A stretch of 64,000 nucleotides of DNA from Earliella scabrosa. Taxonomy: Eukaryota > Basidiomycota > Agaricomycetes > Polyporales > Polyporaceae. The position numbers and the translations under genes were made by a program. Position 1 is the stretch's first letter. The number at the start of each line of letters is the position of its first letter. The stretch covers positions 100,543 through 164,542 of the forward strand of contig JABYQQ010000038.1 of the NCBI GenBank assembly GCA_022605405.1, written 5' to 3'. Positions 48,707 to 58,938 of the stretch are shown piece after piece. The notes under the pieces were generated by a model. It was not told where the DNA came from. It was given only the letters and a program-made list of their open reading frames with translations, and did not search any database.

Positions 48707-50025
48707 ATGCTCGCAAGCTCTCGCCTACAACCCCTTCATGACACACTCACGCGCATGCAAGACCTGGAGAGAAACTCAGGTATGCCAGATAATCAGTCTT
48801 CCATTAAGACTAAACCGGTACTTACGCGGCATACGACGCGTAAACATCCGGTCTACGGAACAATAATATAACAGCATCACCTCCGGAGTACCACGAACCC
48901 AATGCGACCACTTTCAGGCTGCCACAGACACGCAGGAGTGAGAGGACGCCATCGCGCGTGGATTCACCGAAGCACAACTCGATGTTGTGGGACGATATCA
49001 TGTCCCAGATAGTAAGGCATCCATTGTTGTAACCACCCGAACTGACTACATTACCAACGGTCTAAGGGCGACAACGACAATTCGCCCAGGCTTCAAAGGT
49101 CAGAGCCATCGGCTGTCTCCCCGTGGACCGCGCCCGAACATTCGCTCGCATGCACAACGATCAACCAGCTGACGGCTGAGCTGTCAACCATAAAGGCACA
49201 ACGCGATACGTACGCCATTATGTTGGAAGCTAGCATATGTGACCTCGCAAATTCGAAGTTCACGACGAAGGACGTTGGTCGGGGAGCGGATCTGAAGTGG
49301 ATCTTGAACATTCTGGAAGAAGAATACAGTTGTTCCCTGTGCGTAAGCGCGCTCACCGCTACTTAATCGTCAAGTCGGCTTCACACTCATTATCGCACCG
49401 ACAGCTGCTTTGAGATCATGTCAGTGATGACGATCACATTAGTCGCTGATGCACACAAGCTAATGCCACGACAGCGCCGAACCGTATTCCATCAACAATC
49501 CCAACTGCGGACATTCCTTCTGCGCGATATGCCTCCTTAAATGGGTACTCGCTTCTGTTCACGATTGCTGCGGATATTGGCACGCCGACCTTATGTGTCC
49601 CCTGTGTCGTGCGAAGCTTCCCGACGTCCCCAGCACCACCCCTCGGTCCATCCAGTCGTTTCCCTTCATACCGAATCGTGCATGTAAGGCGACCGCGAGC
49701 AGGCTGCTTTCCATACTTGCGGAGGCGGTACGTCACGCCGGCATCGGCGAATACTCCACTGGCACGCTGCCCGACGGAGGCGAGTGGCACGGGACGATCG
49801 ACGACAGGATCGCGGCATGGGGGGAATCAGGGACCGCTCTCCTGGAATGGAAGAAGCGGGCAAGGCGAGCAGCGTTGCGAGCCGTGGGCTGTCCGCACAC
49901 TATGCTGACTAATGGATATTGATCGTAGGGTCGGGGATGACCGTATGACACAGCTCCTCACATACTGGAAGCTGATGCAAGGGCAGGACTTCCGATGGTT
50001 TAAACGCGAGGTCGACTGTGACTAA
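48707..50025 (+). CDS. RING-finger protein with coiled coil, probable E3 ligase
   Basis: About 330 residues from exons 48707-48779, 48875-49011, 49067-49338, 49405-49419, 49475-49873 and 49929-50025, all in phase. Residues about 100-150 form a helical, probably coiled-coil segment (INQLTAELSTIKAQRDTYA). Then comes a C3HC4-type RING with a long insertion: CSLC, NCGHSFCAIC, then LKWVLASVHDCCGYW and MCPLC. The tail contains AWGESGTALLEWKKRAR and ends with TQLLTYWKLMQGQDF. This order (coiled coil, RING with CGGWH-like insert, GWxxGG...EW tail) is that of a large Agaricomycete-specific family. It should bind zinc and an E2, but the substrate is unknown. Exon 4 is 15 bases and carries RING residues. 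The last donor (GTTGCG) is weak and a readthrough would end at 49922 instead. Confidence 0.82.
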
Positions 50026-50884
50026 CAAGACAACACTACCAGCGCAGGTACTTGGCCGACTATTCGAACACACACACCATGCCTAACGTACTAACGCAGC
50101 CGATAGGCCCGCACAGGTTCTTCTTATGCTTTTCCGAGACGCTATCGTGTCACATCATTCCACTCAGTCCTCCCTCACCGCCACGCCCCCCCCCCCCCTT
50201 CGGACCCGTCAACTCATCGGAACATCCTCATCCGCGCAGCCAGTCGTTTCATATCTATCCATGTCCTCCACTCCACGCAGACTTTCGTTGAACATTGTAG
50301 TTATAGTGTAATTCTCAGCAACGCGGCTTTCCAGCATTGTATCTTCATAGGATCGGGCACGACACTGCATGCACGGCAACAAGGACATCGACATGCAAGC
50401 ATCACGTACATATCATTCAGTCCTCGTGAGCACAGAATCACATGCCGTTGTACGTAACACCCAGACGTGAGAACGTCATACCAGGGGTGTACGGAGACAG
50501 CTACACTGTAATCGCACGCCTTCTAACTCCACAGCAATCCGTTTCCTCCGCTCGGTCTCTTGTAAAAAAAGACCCCGAAACTCCTCTATCAAGTGCTGCG
50601 TGACGTCCAGAGATTCCTGCAGACGGTGTATTCGAGCACGTCGACTGCGTGAAACCGCCTGCAGTTTCTCAAGCCGACGTAGGGTCCATAGCTGACGGCG
50701 TCGCATTACTGTACTGCGTGAATACAACATGACAAGGCGTAAACTGGGATACATACGTTGTCTACATTGAACACATTGACAGGTATTCACGAGACCGTTG
50801 GTCCGTCTGAACGAACGAGTTCCTGTGTATCGACGGCTACCACGCAACAACATCATCCCCAGTTGAATGCGACAAACCTGGCCA
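50026..50884 (-). CDS. 3' part of a minus-strand coiled-coil gene, split by the retrotransposon
   Basis: On the minus strand, an exon begins near 50817 after a CACAG acceptor. It joins, over an intron at about 50765-50723, to a long helical segment: LWTLRRLEKLQAVSRSR, then RLQESLDVTQHLIEEFRG and ETERRKRIAVELEGVRLQ, ending near 50470. Heptad-like spacing suggests a coiled coil. The intron before this exon would be about 73 bases, but the copia element now sits inside it. The upstream exons should lie beyond 57470. Between 50026 and 50460 nothing else is supported apart from a C-run at 50188-50200. The identity of the protein is unknown. Confidence 0.35.
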
Positions 50885-50889
50885 TTGCA

Positions 50890-51492
50890 TGTTGAACTTA
50901 GGGTTATCCGGCACTGTCCGGACCGATATGTCCCCATATGGACTTGTGGCTATGCGTTCACATGACGCACAGCATGGGCTATGCTTCTTCGTTACTATAT
51001 ATAGATAACTCTGCATCTGTACGATAGTTCTTTCTTTCCGGACTTTACCTCTACGTACCAGTGCGTTCTACGATGTTCCGGATAGTTCCAGACCTTATGT
51101 CTGACTCAGACTTGGTGCTCATCCTTGCGTCATACTGACTCATCCTCGCACCATAGCCTTGTATGCCTCTTACTCATCGTCTTGTGGCTAACATGTGACT
51201 GCTTTCTACGCTTACTCAGCTACCTTCCCTCTCTCTATATAAGCAGCTCACATTTCGCCTCTGCTCTTCAGTCGTTCGCTCACTGACTGAAGAGTAAGTC
51301 TCATACATACATATGCTCTCTACTTACTTACTGACTAAGTACTTGTAGTCTCTCTCTGTTCGACTTACAGGTACTTATCTATGCAATATAGTCGTTCGCT
51401 CACTGACTGAAGATCTCTCTCTGTTCGACTTACAGATCTCTCTCTGTTCGACTTACAGTCGGCTCCCAGCCTTCCAGGTCTGAAGTTCATCA
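50890..51492 (+). repeat. 5' LTR
   Basis: 603 bases, TG...CA ends. A TATA box (TATATAAG, about 51236-51243) lies downstream of a pyrimidine stretch. The part after it (R/U5) contains two copies of GTCGTTCGCTCACTGACTGA (about 51271 and 51391) and three copies of TCTCTCTCTGTTCGACTTAC. The first GTCGTTCGCT copy is followed by GTAAGT, and CTTACAG occurs three times downstream, so the leader could be spliced within the LTR. Confidence 0.95.
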
Positions 51493-51511
51493 GGTTATGA
51501 GCCCTGCGCTC
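51493..51511 (+). promoter_or_regulatory. Primer-binding site complementary to initiator tRNA-Met anticodon arm
   Basis: GGTTATGAGCCCTGCGCTC directly follows the left LTR. Its complement GCGCAGGGCTCATAACC is the anticodon stem-loop of fungal initiator tRNA-Met as I remember the yeast sequence. The site does not start with TGG, so the primer would be an internally cut tRNA half, as in Drosophila copia, and not the intact 3' CCA end. Confidence 0.7.
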
Positions 51512-52004
51512 TGACCGGTTGCTACTTCGTCGACATCTTCGTGCGCACACCTCTCTCTTCGTCGACTCTCTGCCCGTGCTCCCTCCATCTTTCCTCACCT
51601 CTTGACTGTGCCCGCCGACACTGCTGCCAGGGGGACATTCCTGCGCTCGTGACGCAGCCCTGAGCGCTTTTGTTTAGTTGTCGCGTAGCTAGTACTGTTG
51701 TACAGCCTGTTGTGCTCTCGAGGCATTTGGGCTTTCAGGTATCCCTCTGCCAGGCCACGCACTTGCGCCCGCCAGCAGTTGTATCCGGGGTGCTTATCAC
51801 CTTTGGAGACGGAGGACAACCGTGTGGACCCTCCTTACCGTACCCTTTGCTCTCGTATAGCTACTATAGTCTTTCTGGGCACAGTTGGCAACTTCTATCC
51901 AGATTGTCGGGATCTCCAGCTTCCTGACTTTCTTGGCTCGCCTCAATAGGTGTTCCCCATCTACCGTTTCGCACGTGGCATCGTCAATCATCGCACCCTT
52001 CTAG

Positions 52005-55000
52005 ACCACAGTTTTGGAGCCGACACCAGCATCTCCTCCCTCTGAGGTGGAAGTCGAGGATCTGATTGACTCCCAGTCGTCATCTGACTCCTCTGACTAC
52101 GTACCCACTGCTGATTCTTGCCGGGATCGTCCCCACATCCTAGACGAGGAGTTCCCTTCGGACTCTCATCTCCACTCGGACGGCTTCTGGTACAACTGTA
52201 ACCGAGAACTTTGTCCTCATCGGTACAACGGAGTCCGACCCGAAAAATATCCTGGCACATTCAAGTGGGCTCTTCCATCACCCGATCAGGAGGATTTCCT
52301 TGCTGGAGTCAACACTGCCCTTCCAGTCGCATCAGACACACCCTATACCACTCCTCTTCCTTTCATCGTCCTAATCCCTCCTACTCCGGAGGTTATCCCT
52401 GAGCCATTCGAGACTCTCCCTCCTCCTCTCGTCGAGTTACCTCCTCCTATCGCAACACCGCTTCCGCCGGTCACACCGGTAACAACATCTGTAGACTTCT
52501 CGGAGGACTATCTCGACTCATCGCACTTTCTATTATCAATCATGGGAGACGTCAAGCTCGACTCTATCCCTTCCCTTTCGTCGGCGAACCAGTACACCGA
52601 CTGGTCTGCCAAGATGAAGGGCTATTTCATCTTCATGGGCTGTTGGGACGTCGTCAACGGCAAGACCAAACGTCCGACTGCTGCTGACAAGCAGGAGTCC
52701 TGGGACAAGCTCGACGGGCAGGCTCGCGGCATGATGTACATGCGGGTCGCTCAGAGCTTCCATTACATCCTCGATGCGGAAATTCTCGACACCGTTACAA
52801 CCAGTGGGTCCTCTACCACTACATCTCGGGAACAGACCGCAGCGGACATGTGGAAGTCCCTGAAGGACAAGTTTGGCACGCCAAACAGCGCTCACGTCTG
52901 GGGACAGTTCGAGACCCTTGTGGCTGAACCACGGATGAACGAGCAGAAGTCCCTGCAGGATCAGATGATGCGTATCGTCAACCGCATGGATGACATCACC
53001 AAGAACAAGGTGACGCTCTCTGCCCAGATGAAGGCCCTCCTCCTTCTGTCGAAGATTCCGGAGTCTTATCGGTCTATGATCTCTGCGCTCATGGCGACCA
53101 TCGACGTCGACAAGGTCACCGTCGAGGACATCATGTCCAAGACCTTGGCCGAGGAGTCGCTGCGCAAGGCCGGACAATCCGCGAACCGGGTCTCGCAGAC
53201 CAAGCCTAAGCCTAAGGGTCCTTGCTCTCACTGCGGTGGCTCTAATCATCATGAGTCTAACTGCTGGGACAAGCATCCCGAGAAGAAGCCCAAGGGCAAA
53301 GGCAAGGGAAAGGGAAAGGCGAAGGACAAGGATAAGGACAAGGACAAAGGGAATAACAAGGACAATCAGCCCCATGCGCATACCGTCGTCGAGTCTCAGT
53401 CTGTAAATGTAGTTGCGTCGTCTAACATTGTTGGTTCTTTCTACCCCGAGGCCCTCGTTGCCTCTAGTGAGAACTGGACTGCATGGCTGATGGACTCAGG
53501 TGCTTCTCAGCATATCACGGGCGACCTAAGTGACTTCTCCGAGTATCAACCGTTTGATACGCCCATCAGCTTCAATACTGCTGATGCGAGCAACATGATC
53601 CTTGCTCTCGGGAAGGGCACGGTCCGTGGTAACACTTGGGTTGATGGTGACAAAGTTCCGATCGCTCTCACCCATGTGTACTACATCCCGAAGTTGAGAG
53701 GTCGTATCTTCTCGACAGGCACCATTGAGCGCAACGGGTACTCCCTTGTCCAAGGAGATGGGAAGATGTGCATCTTTGACAAGCTGCCAGAAGGTGCTGT
53801 CAAATTTGGTTCGACGATTCGGATCAAGGGTCGCAAGATCCTTGAAGCGGAGTACAACGTCCTGAGCAATATCTACTGGGCTAAGCTCGAACTTCACAAT
53901 GGCCAGCGTGTTCATCTTAACGTCAGCCGCTTTCGTACCTTGCACCGTCGCTTTGGTCATCTCGGCAAGGATGCGCTGCGCCATCTCCCGAAGAACGTCC
54001 GAGGGGTTGATTCAGTTGATTCCCCTGAAGACGAAGATGAACCGTGTGAGGGATGTGCCTGGGGCAAATCCACTCGTCTCCCCTTCCCGCCTTCTGATAA
54101 GCGTGCTACGGAACCACTCGAGCTCGTTCACACCGATCTTGATGGCCCGATGCGCACACAAGCTATCGGAGGTTACAAGTATTTCGCCGGTTTCATTGAT
54201 GACTACTCCGGACTCGCCCGTGCTTACTACCTTAAGTCGAAGTCGGATGCGTTCCAAGCGTTCCTCGACTACAAGGCGTGGGCTGAGACCCAGACCGGTC
54301 GAAAGATCAAGAAGGTCCGCTCGGACCGAGGGGGAGAATACACTTCTACCGAGTTCTCTGAGCTTCTTCGTTCGCACGGGATCGAGCACCAGAAGACCAT
54401 GCCTGGCTCTCCGCAGCAGAATGGACGCGCTGAGCGCTGGAACCGTACTATCGTCGAAAAGGCCATGGCCATGCTCCATCAGGCAGGTCTTAGTCACGGT
54501 TTCTGGCAACTCGCCGTTGATGCAGCCGTTCATATCTACAATCGTCAACCGATGCGTCGACACAAATGGCAATGCCCCATCACCAAGTGGGACGGAACCG
54601 TTCCGGACGTCTCCTACTTCCGAGTGTTTGGGTGCAAAGCCTTTGTACACGTGCAGAAGGCAAAGCGCGAAGGGAAACTCGACAAGAAGGCTGTCGAGAT
54701 GATCTTCGTGGGGTATGAGTCTGGTTCCAAGGGGTATAAGTTTTGGAATCCAGCCAACCGCTCTATCGTAGTGTCTCGCGATGTGACATTCGATGAAGAG
54801 TCTTTCCCTGCTCGTAAACTCCCCGGCAACCATCCTGTTACCCCGGATGACCATCCGTTCCCAGATGATCAGTCTGATAAGGCTTCCGAAGCCGATGTCG
54901 ACGGTCATGAGGACGACCTCCATCCTGAGATTGTTCCTGAACTCCCAGATCTACCACCTGACCCTCCAGCGGATGCTCAGCCACCTCCTGCTGAAGCGCC

Positions 55001-56846
55001 TCCTCCAGCCGACACCCCTGCTCCTCCGCCGCCGCAACCGCCTCAACCGCCTGCTGTACCACCGCCTAAGCCTGCTCACAAGCGAGGACGTCACCCTCCA
55101 GTGGGAGAACAGCCTCCCAGCCTTGCGCGTGACAGACCACGGCGTGAGAATGCGGGTAAACGGTCCGAGTCAAAGACTCGTGATAACGTGTACGGCGATG
55201 AGCCACCGGCTAAAGTTGATGCCCGGACTGATCCGGATGGCACGCAGCGAGAGGACCAAGCACTTCTCATGTTTCTCATGGCGTCTCAGTACAAAACTGG
55301 CATTCCAAACTCCCACAAGGAAGCCATGAAGTCGCCTGAAGCTGAGAAATGGCGTGATGCGGAGAAAGCGGAGTATGACTCGTTGCTCGAGAATAAGACT
55401 TGGGTCCTTGTCCCTCGTCCGAAAGATCGGCACGTGGTCTCCAACCGCTGGGTCTATGACATCAAGCATGATGGGCGGTACAAAGCTCGTCTAGTCGCTA
55501 AGGGTTTCACTCAGGTGTGGGGTGAGGACTATCACGAGACCTTCTCCCCCGTGGCGCGGTTCGAGTCTATCCGGTACCTTCTCGCGCATGCAGCGCTTGA
55601 GGACTGGGACATCGAGTCAATGGATGTCAAGACCGCGTTCCTTAACGGCGATCTGGATGAGGAGATCTACATGGAACAGCCGGAAGGTTGGATCGTTCCT
55701 GGCAAGGAGGATCACGTGTGTCTGCTGAAAAAGGCAATCTACGGTCTTAAGCAGGCATCCCGTCAGTGGAACGTGAAAATCCACCAGTCGCTTATTAGCC
55801 TGGGATTCAAACGGACCTATTCCGATGCCGGGATCTACGTATATCGGCGACAAGGGGGGGATCACGTCACTATCGTCGTTCTTTATGTCGACGATCTACT
55901 TCTCCTCGGCGATCAGCCTGGCCACATACAGCACGTGAAGCGTTCGCTTTCTAAGCAGTACAAAATGACGGACTTGGGACCAGTTCAGCGTTTCCTTGGT
56001 CTTCGCATCACTCGTGACCGTGCTACGCGGATCATCGAGATCGACCAGGAAGAGTACATCCAGTCCGTTCTCGAGCGCTTTCACATGGCCGACTGTAAGC
56101 CGTCGCGTACCCCTCTCCCTGCTGGTGCTGTTCTAGAGTCATCTGAGCACACCGCCACCGATGCGTCGCGTCAGCACTATCAGAGCTTGATTGGCAGTCT
56201 TCTGTACGCCATGCTCGGTACGCGGCCCGACATAGCCTTTGCTGTCACGCGGCTTTCGAAGTTCAATGCCAATCCCTCAGACGCGCATCTTCACTATGCC
56301 AAGTATGTCCTCCGGTATCTTCAGGGTACTAAGGCGTACCGGCTGCGCTACCAGGGAGCGTCTAATGATGGTCTGATTTCGTACTCGGATTCGGACTGGG
56401 CTGAAGACCGTGATGATCGGCACTCTACCTCTGGCTTCATCTTTCTGATGGCAGGTGCTGCTATATCGTGGGCATCGAGGCGTCAGCCTACCATTTCACT
56501 TTCCTCGACCGAAGCGGAGTATAAAGCGGCCTCTGACACTTGTCGTCAATTGGTGTGGCTGAGGACGTTCGGTGAAGAACTCGGCGATGACATGTCTCGA
56601 CCAACTCCCATGTGTCTTGACAATCAGGGGTCTATCTTCCTGTCCGTCAATCCCGTGATCGACCGCCGGACCAAGCACATCGAGGTTAGATACCACTTCA
56701 TCCGAGAGCAGGTGGAGTTGGGATCGACCGAGATCTTCTATGTAGCGACTGCGGATCAACTCGCCGACGCTCTGACTAAGAATGTGCCTTTGGCAATTCA
56801 GTCGAAGTTCGTCCAAGAGATTGGTCTTGCTTATGTCACATCTTGA
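52005..56846 (+). CDS. Copia gag-pol polyprotein
   Basis: A single frame is open from 52005 to the stop ending at 56846 (about 1610 codons counted from 52014). Domains in order: a Pro-rich acidic N-terminal extension (residues 1-176), gag from MGDVKLDSIPSLSSANQ, zinc knuckle CSHCGGSNHHESNC (about 404), aspartic protease WLMDSGASQHIT (about 490), the integrase HHCC finger (TLHRRFGHLG ... CEGCAWGK), integrase D,D,E (HTDLDGP, SDRGGEY, QQNGRAERWN), reverse transcriptase with LYVDDLLLLGD (about 1290), and RNase H (SYSDSDWAEDRDDRHS, SLSSTEAEYKA, HIEVRYHFIRE). All catalytic motifs look intact. The first in-frame ATG is at 52542. The extension lacks an ATG and begins right after a CTTCTAG splice-acceptor-like sequence. 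Confidence 0.96.
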   Translation, partial: TTVLEPTPASPPSEVEVEDLIDSQSSSDSSDYVPTADSCRDRPHILDEEFPSDSHLHSDGFWYNCNRELCPHRYNGVRPEKYPGTFKWALPSPDQEDFLAGVNTALPVASDTPYTTPLPFIVLIPPTPEVIPEPFETLPPPLVELPPPIATPLPPVTPVTTSVDFSEDYLDSSHFLLSIMGDVKLDSIPSLSSANQYTDWSAKMKGYFIFMGCWDVVNGKTKRPTAADKQESWDKLDGQARGMMYMRVAQSFHYILDAEILDTVTTSGSSTTTSREQTAADMWKSLKDKFGTPNSAHVWGQFETLVAEPRMNEQKSLQDQMMRIVNRMDDITKNKVTLSAQMKALLLLSKIPESYRSMISALMATIDVDKVTVEDIMSKTLAEESLRKAGQSANRVSQTKPKPKGPCSHCGGSNHHESNCWDKHPEKKPKGKGKGKGKAKDKDKDKDKGNNKDNQPHAHTVVESQSVNVVASSNIVGSFYPEALVASSENWTAWLMDSGASQHITGDLSDFSEYQPFDTPISFNTADASNMILALGKGTVRGNTWVDGDKVPIALTHVYYIPKLRGRIFSTGTIERNGYSLVQGDGKMCIFDKLPEGAVKFGSTIRIKGRKILEAEYNVLSNIYWAKLELHNGQRVHLNVSRFRTLHRRFGHLGKDALRHLPKNVRGVDSVDSPEDEDEPCEGCAWGKSTRLPFPPSDKRATEPLELVHTDLDGPMRTQAIGGYKYFAGFIDDYSGLARAYYLKSKSDAFQAFLDYKAWAETQTGRKIKKVRSDRGGEYTSTEFSELLRSHGIEHQKTMPGSPQQNGRAERWNRTIVEKAMAMLHQAGLSHGFWQLAVDAAVHIYNRQPMRRHKWQCPITKWDGTVPDVSYFRVFGCKAFVHVQKAKREGKLDKKAVEMIFVGYESGSKGYKFWNPANRSIVVSRDVTFDEESFPARKLPGNHPVTPDDHPFPDDQSDKASEADVDGHEDDLHPEIVPELPDLPPDPPADAQPPPAEAPPPADTPAPPPPQPPQPPAVPPPKPAHKRGRHPPVGEQPPSLARDRPRRENAGKRSESKTRDNVYGDEPPAKVDARTDPDGTQREDQALLMFLMASQYKTGIPNSHKEAMKSPEAEKWRDAEKAEYDSLLENKTWVLVPRPKDRHVVSNRWVYDIKHDGRYKARLVAKGFTQVWGEDYHETFSPVARFESIRYLLAHAALEDWDIESMDVKTAFLNGDLDEEIYMEQPEGWIVPGKEDHVCLLKKAIYGLKQASRQWNVKIHQSLISLGFKRTYSDAGIYVYRRQGGDHVTIVVLYVDDLLLLGDQPGHIQHVKRSLSKQYKMTDLGPVQRFLGLRITRDRATRIIEIDQEEYIQSVLERFHMADCKPSRTPLPAGAVLESSEHTATDASRQHYQSLIGSLLYAMLGTRPDIAFAVTRLSKFNANPSDAHLHYAKYVLRYLQGTKAYRLRYQGASNDGLISYSDSDWAEDRDDRHSTSGFIFLMAGAAISWASRRQPTISLSSTEAEYKAASDTCRQLVWLRTFGEELGDDMSRPTPMCLDNQGSIFLSVNPVIDRRTKHIEVRYHFIREQVELGSTEIFYVATADQLADALTKNVPLAIQSKFVQEIGLAYVTS

Positions 56847-56857
56847 ACGAGTGGGAG

Positions 56858-57460
56858 TGTTGAACTTAGGGTTATCCGGCACTGTCCGGACCGATATGTC
56901 CCCATATGGACTTGTGGCTATGCGTTCACATGACGCACAGCATGGGCTATGCTTCTTCGTTACTATATATAGATAACTCTGCATCTGTACGATAGTTCTT
57001 TCTTTCCGGACTTTACCTCTACGTACCAGTGCGTTCTACGATGTTCCGGATAGTTCCAGACCTTATGTCTGACTCAGACTTGGTGCTCATCCTTGCGTCA
57101 TACTGACTCATCCTCGCACCATAGCCTTGTATGCCTCTTACTCATCGTCTTGTGGCTAACATGTGACTGCTTTCTACGCTTACTCAGCTACCTTCCCTCT
57201 CTCTATATAAGCAGCTCACATTTCGCCTCTGCTCTTCAGTCGTTCGCTCACTGACTGAAGAGTAAGTCTCATACATACATATGCTCTCTACTTACTTACT
57301 GACTAAGTACTTGTAGTCTCTCTCTGTTCGACTTACAGGTACTTATCTATGCAATATAGTCGTTCGCTCACTGACTGAAGATCTCTCTCTGTTCGACTTA
57401 CAGATCTCTCTCTGTTCGACTTACAGTCGGCTCCCAGCCTTCCAGGTCTGAAGTTCATCA
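56858..57460 (+). repeat. 3' LTR
   Basis: 603 bases, apparently identical to the 5' LTR at 50890-51492, with the same TATA box and internal short repeats. It is followed by the TTGCA target duplication. Confidence 0.95.
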
Positions 57461-57465
57461 TTGCA

Positions 57466-58938
57466 CTCACCAGGTCGCGTATTGAAACAACATACGTATT
57501 CCAACAGAGCATACACGAATGACAGCAAGCAACGGTACCGCGCCGACATAAGCTGCTCAAATACGACTCATACAAAAAGGCGGATGTCACCGGTACGATG
57601 GTTTTATGGTCGCGGGACGCAGGCGGCGTTCGCCCCCCAAAAATGGAAATCCGTCCTGGGTATCCCAAGCAGATGACATAATCGCGTCCCCACACGTGTA
57701 TCTGCTCCTCACCCCCATACTTAACATGCAATCACCCTCGTATTCTCTATCAACATGGAGCCATGATACATCGCAACCCCACGATTTCGGACCCGCGCTG
57801 CACTCCACTCCGTTGTTACTATATTTGAGTAAAGGCTCTCCAAACCCGCCCCTCCTCGTGTATGATCTCAGGGACCGACATCTGGTATTGCATCGACCGC
57901 GTCTGGGCCATCAGGCGTGTGCTGTAGCCCAGACCGGCACCTGCACAAGATAAGTCGTTTAACAAAAGACGCCGCACGCCACACTCCAGAATTCAACTTC
58001 GCATTCCTGACAGCACACGCATGACCGCCATTTCGGCCAACATCCCAGTAAGCACCACACCACCACGCGCACCAAGGATCACACTGACACATCGAAGAAC
58101 GTAACGATTCAGATATACCGGTTTCGCTCGCATTGTGACAAAGGGACACTCTCGTTCCTCACAATTTACCTTCGAGAAGGATTCACCGGCCATTTCGAAG
58201 ATCCGCACTTACCGGCCGGTGTTAATAGATACGCAGAATTCATTGGCCATTCTGCTCCACCGTATCGAATCTTCTATGCCTCTACCGTTCAATACCATCG
58301 ACCGCTGCGCAGCGGAAAGATACACTGGTCAGGCGAGTTTATTGTAACACGCGTAACGGCTCAAGAGAGGACGCGGTATACGCACGTAACCGAGCGCGAC
58401 CAGCAGGACGCGTTCATAACTGTCAACTGGTCAGTAACGACACTCATCACGCCGAACATTGAGCACATCTCTAAAATCACCCAATTCATACCTCCACGAT
58501 CCCGTAGGATGGTTCATCGGCTACGCAAGATCGCACCCGAATGTCGGTAAATCGAGTGTGTAGACAATACCGGATGCATTGTATAGATCGCGTGCGACGA
58601 ATGCAACACGTAACATTATCCCAATCACCGATATCCAGCCCATCATGCATTGGGTTACTCGTGTAGCTCCGGCTACTTCACGCGCATCCGTTCTCCATAC
58701 AGGTACGGTTCTAACCCAAAACGGGCTTATATGCAACGCCGCCCCACATTCAAGTTCACTCTCACGACCAGCGAGGGGGTGAATTCAATCATCTCCTACA
58801 GCGTACAGCAAATCCGCGAAATCCCAACCAAGCATTCACCTTCTCCATGTCTCTGCGGGACTTAATCCGGTACGCTGCACAATTAATGACGTCAGGGAAA
58901 CCATGATTGCTGATTATGCCACAACCAAACACCACTTA
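57466..58938 (-). other. Candidate 5' part of the split minus-strand gene; otherwise unresolved
   Basis: On the minus strand a GTGAGT donor directly follows CGCGACCTG at about 57475, and the TTGCA duplication overlaps this intron. Further upstream a long open stretch (57808-57590) reads WGCDVSWLHVDREYEGD and DTQDGFPFLGGERRLRP. Another at 57940-57820 reads STRLMAQTRSMQYQMS and EIIHEEGRVWRAFTQI. These could be exons of the gene interrupted by the retrotransposon, but the start, full exon chain and family are unknown. From 58240 to 58930 no gene is supported. Confidence 0.3.

Larger units (their letters stand above)
50885..57465 (+). mobile_element. Complete Ty1/copia LTR retrotransposon
   Basis: The element occupies 50890-57460 with 603-bp LTRs at both ends and a 5-bp target duplication TTGCA (50885-50889 and 57461-57465). 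I see no difference between the two LTRs, which implies a recent insertion. Each LTR begins TGTTGAACTT and ends AAGTTCATCA. A purine tract (GAGTGGGAG, about 56849-56857) precedes the right LTR. A primer site matching initiator tRNA follows the left LTR. One intact gag-pol frame with integrase before reverse transcriptase places it in Ty1/copia (Pseudoviridae). It is transcribed on the plus strand. Confidence 0.97.
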
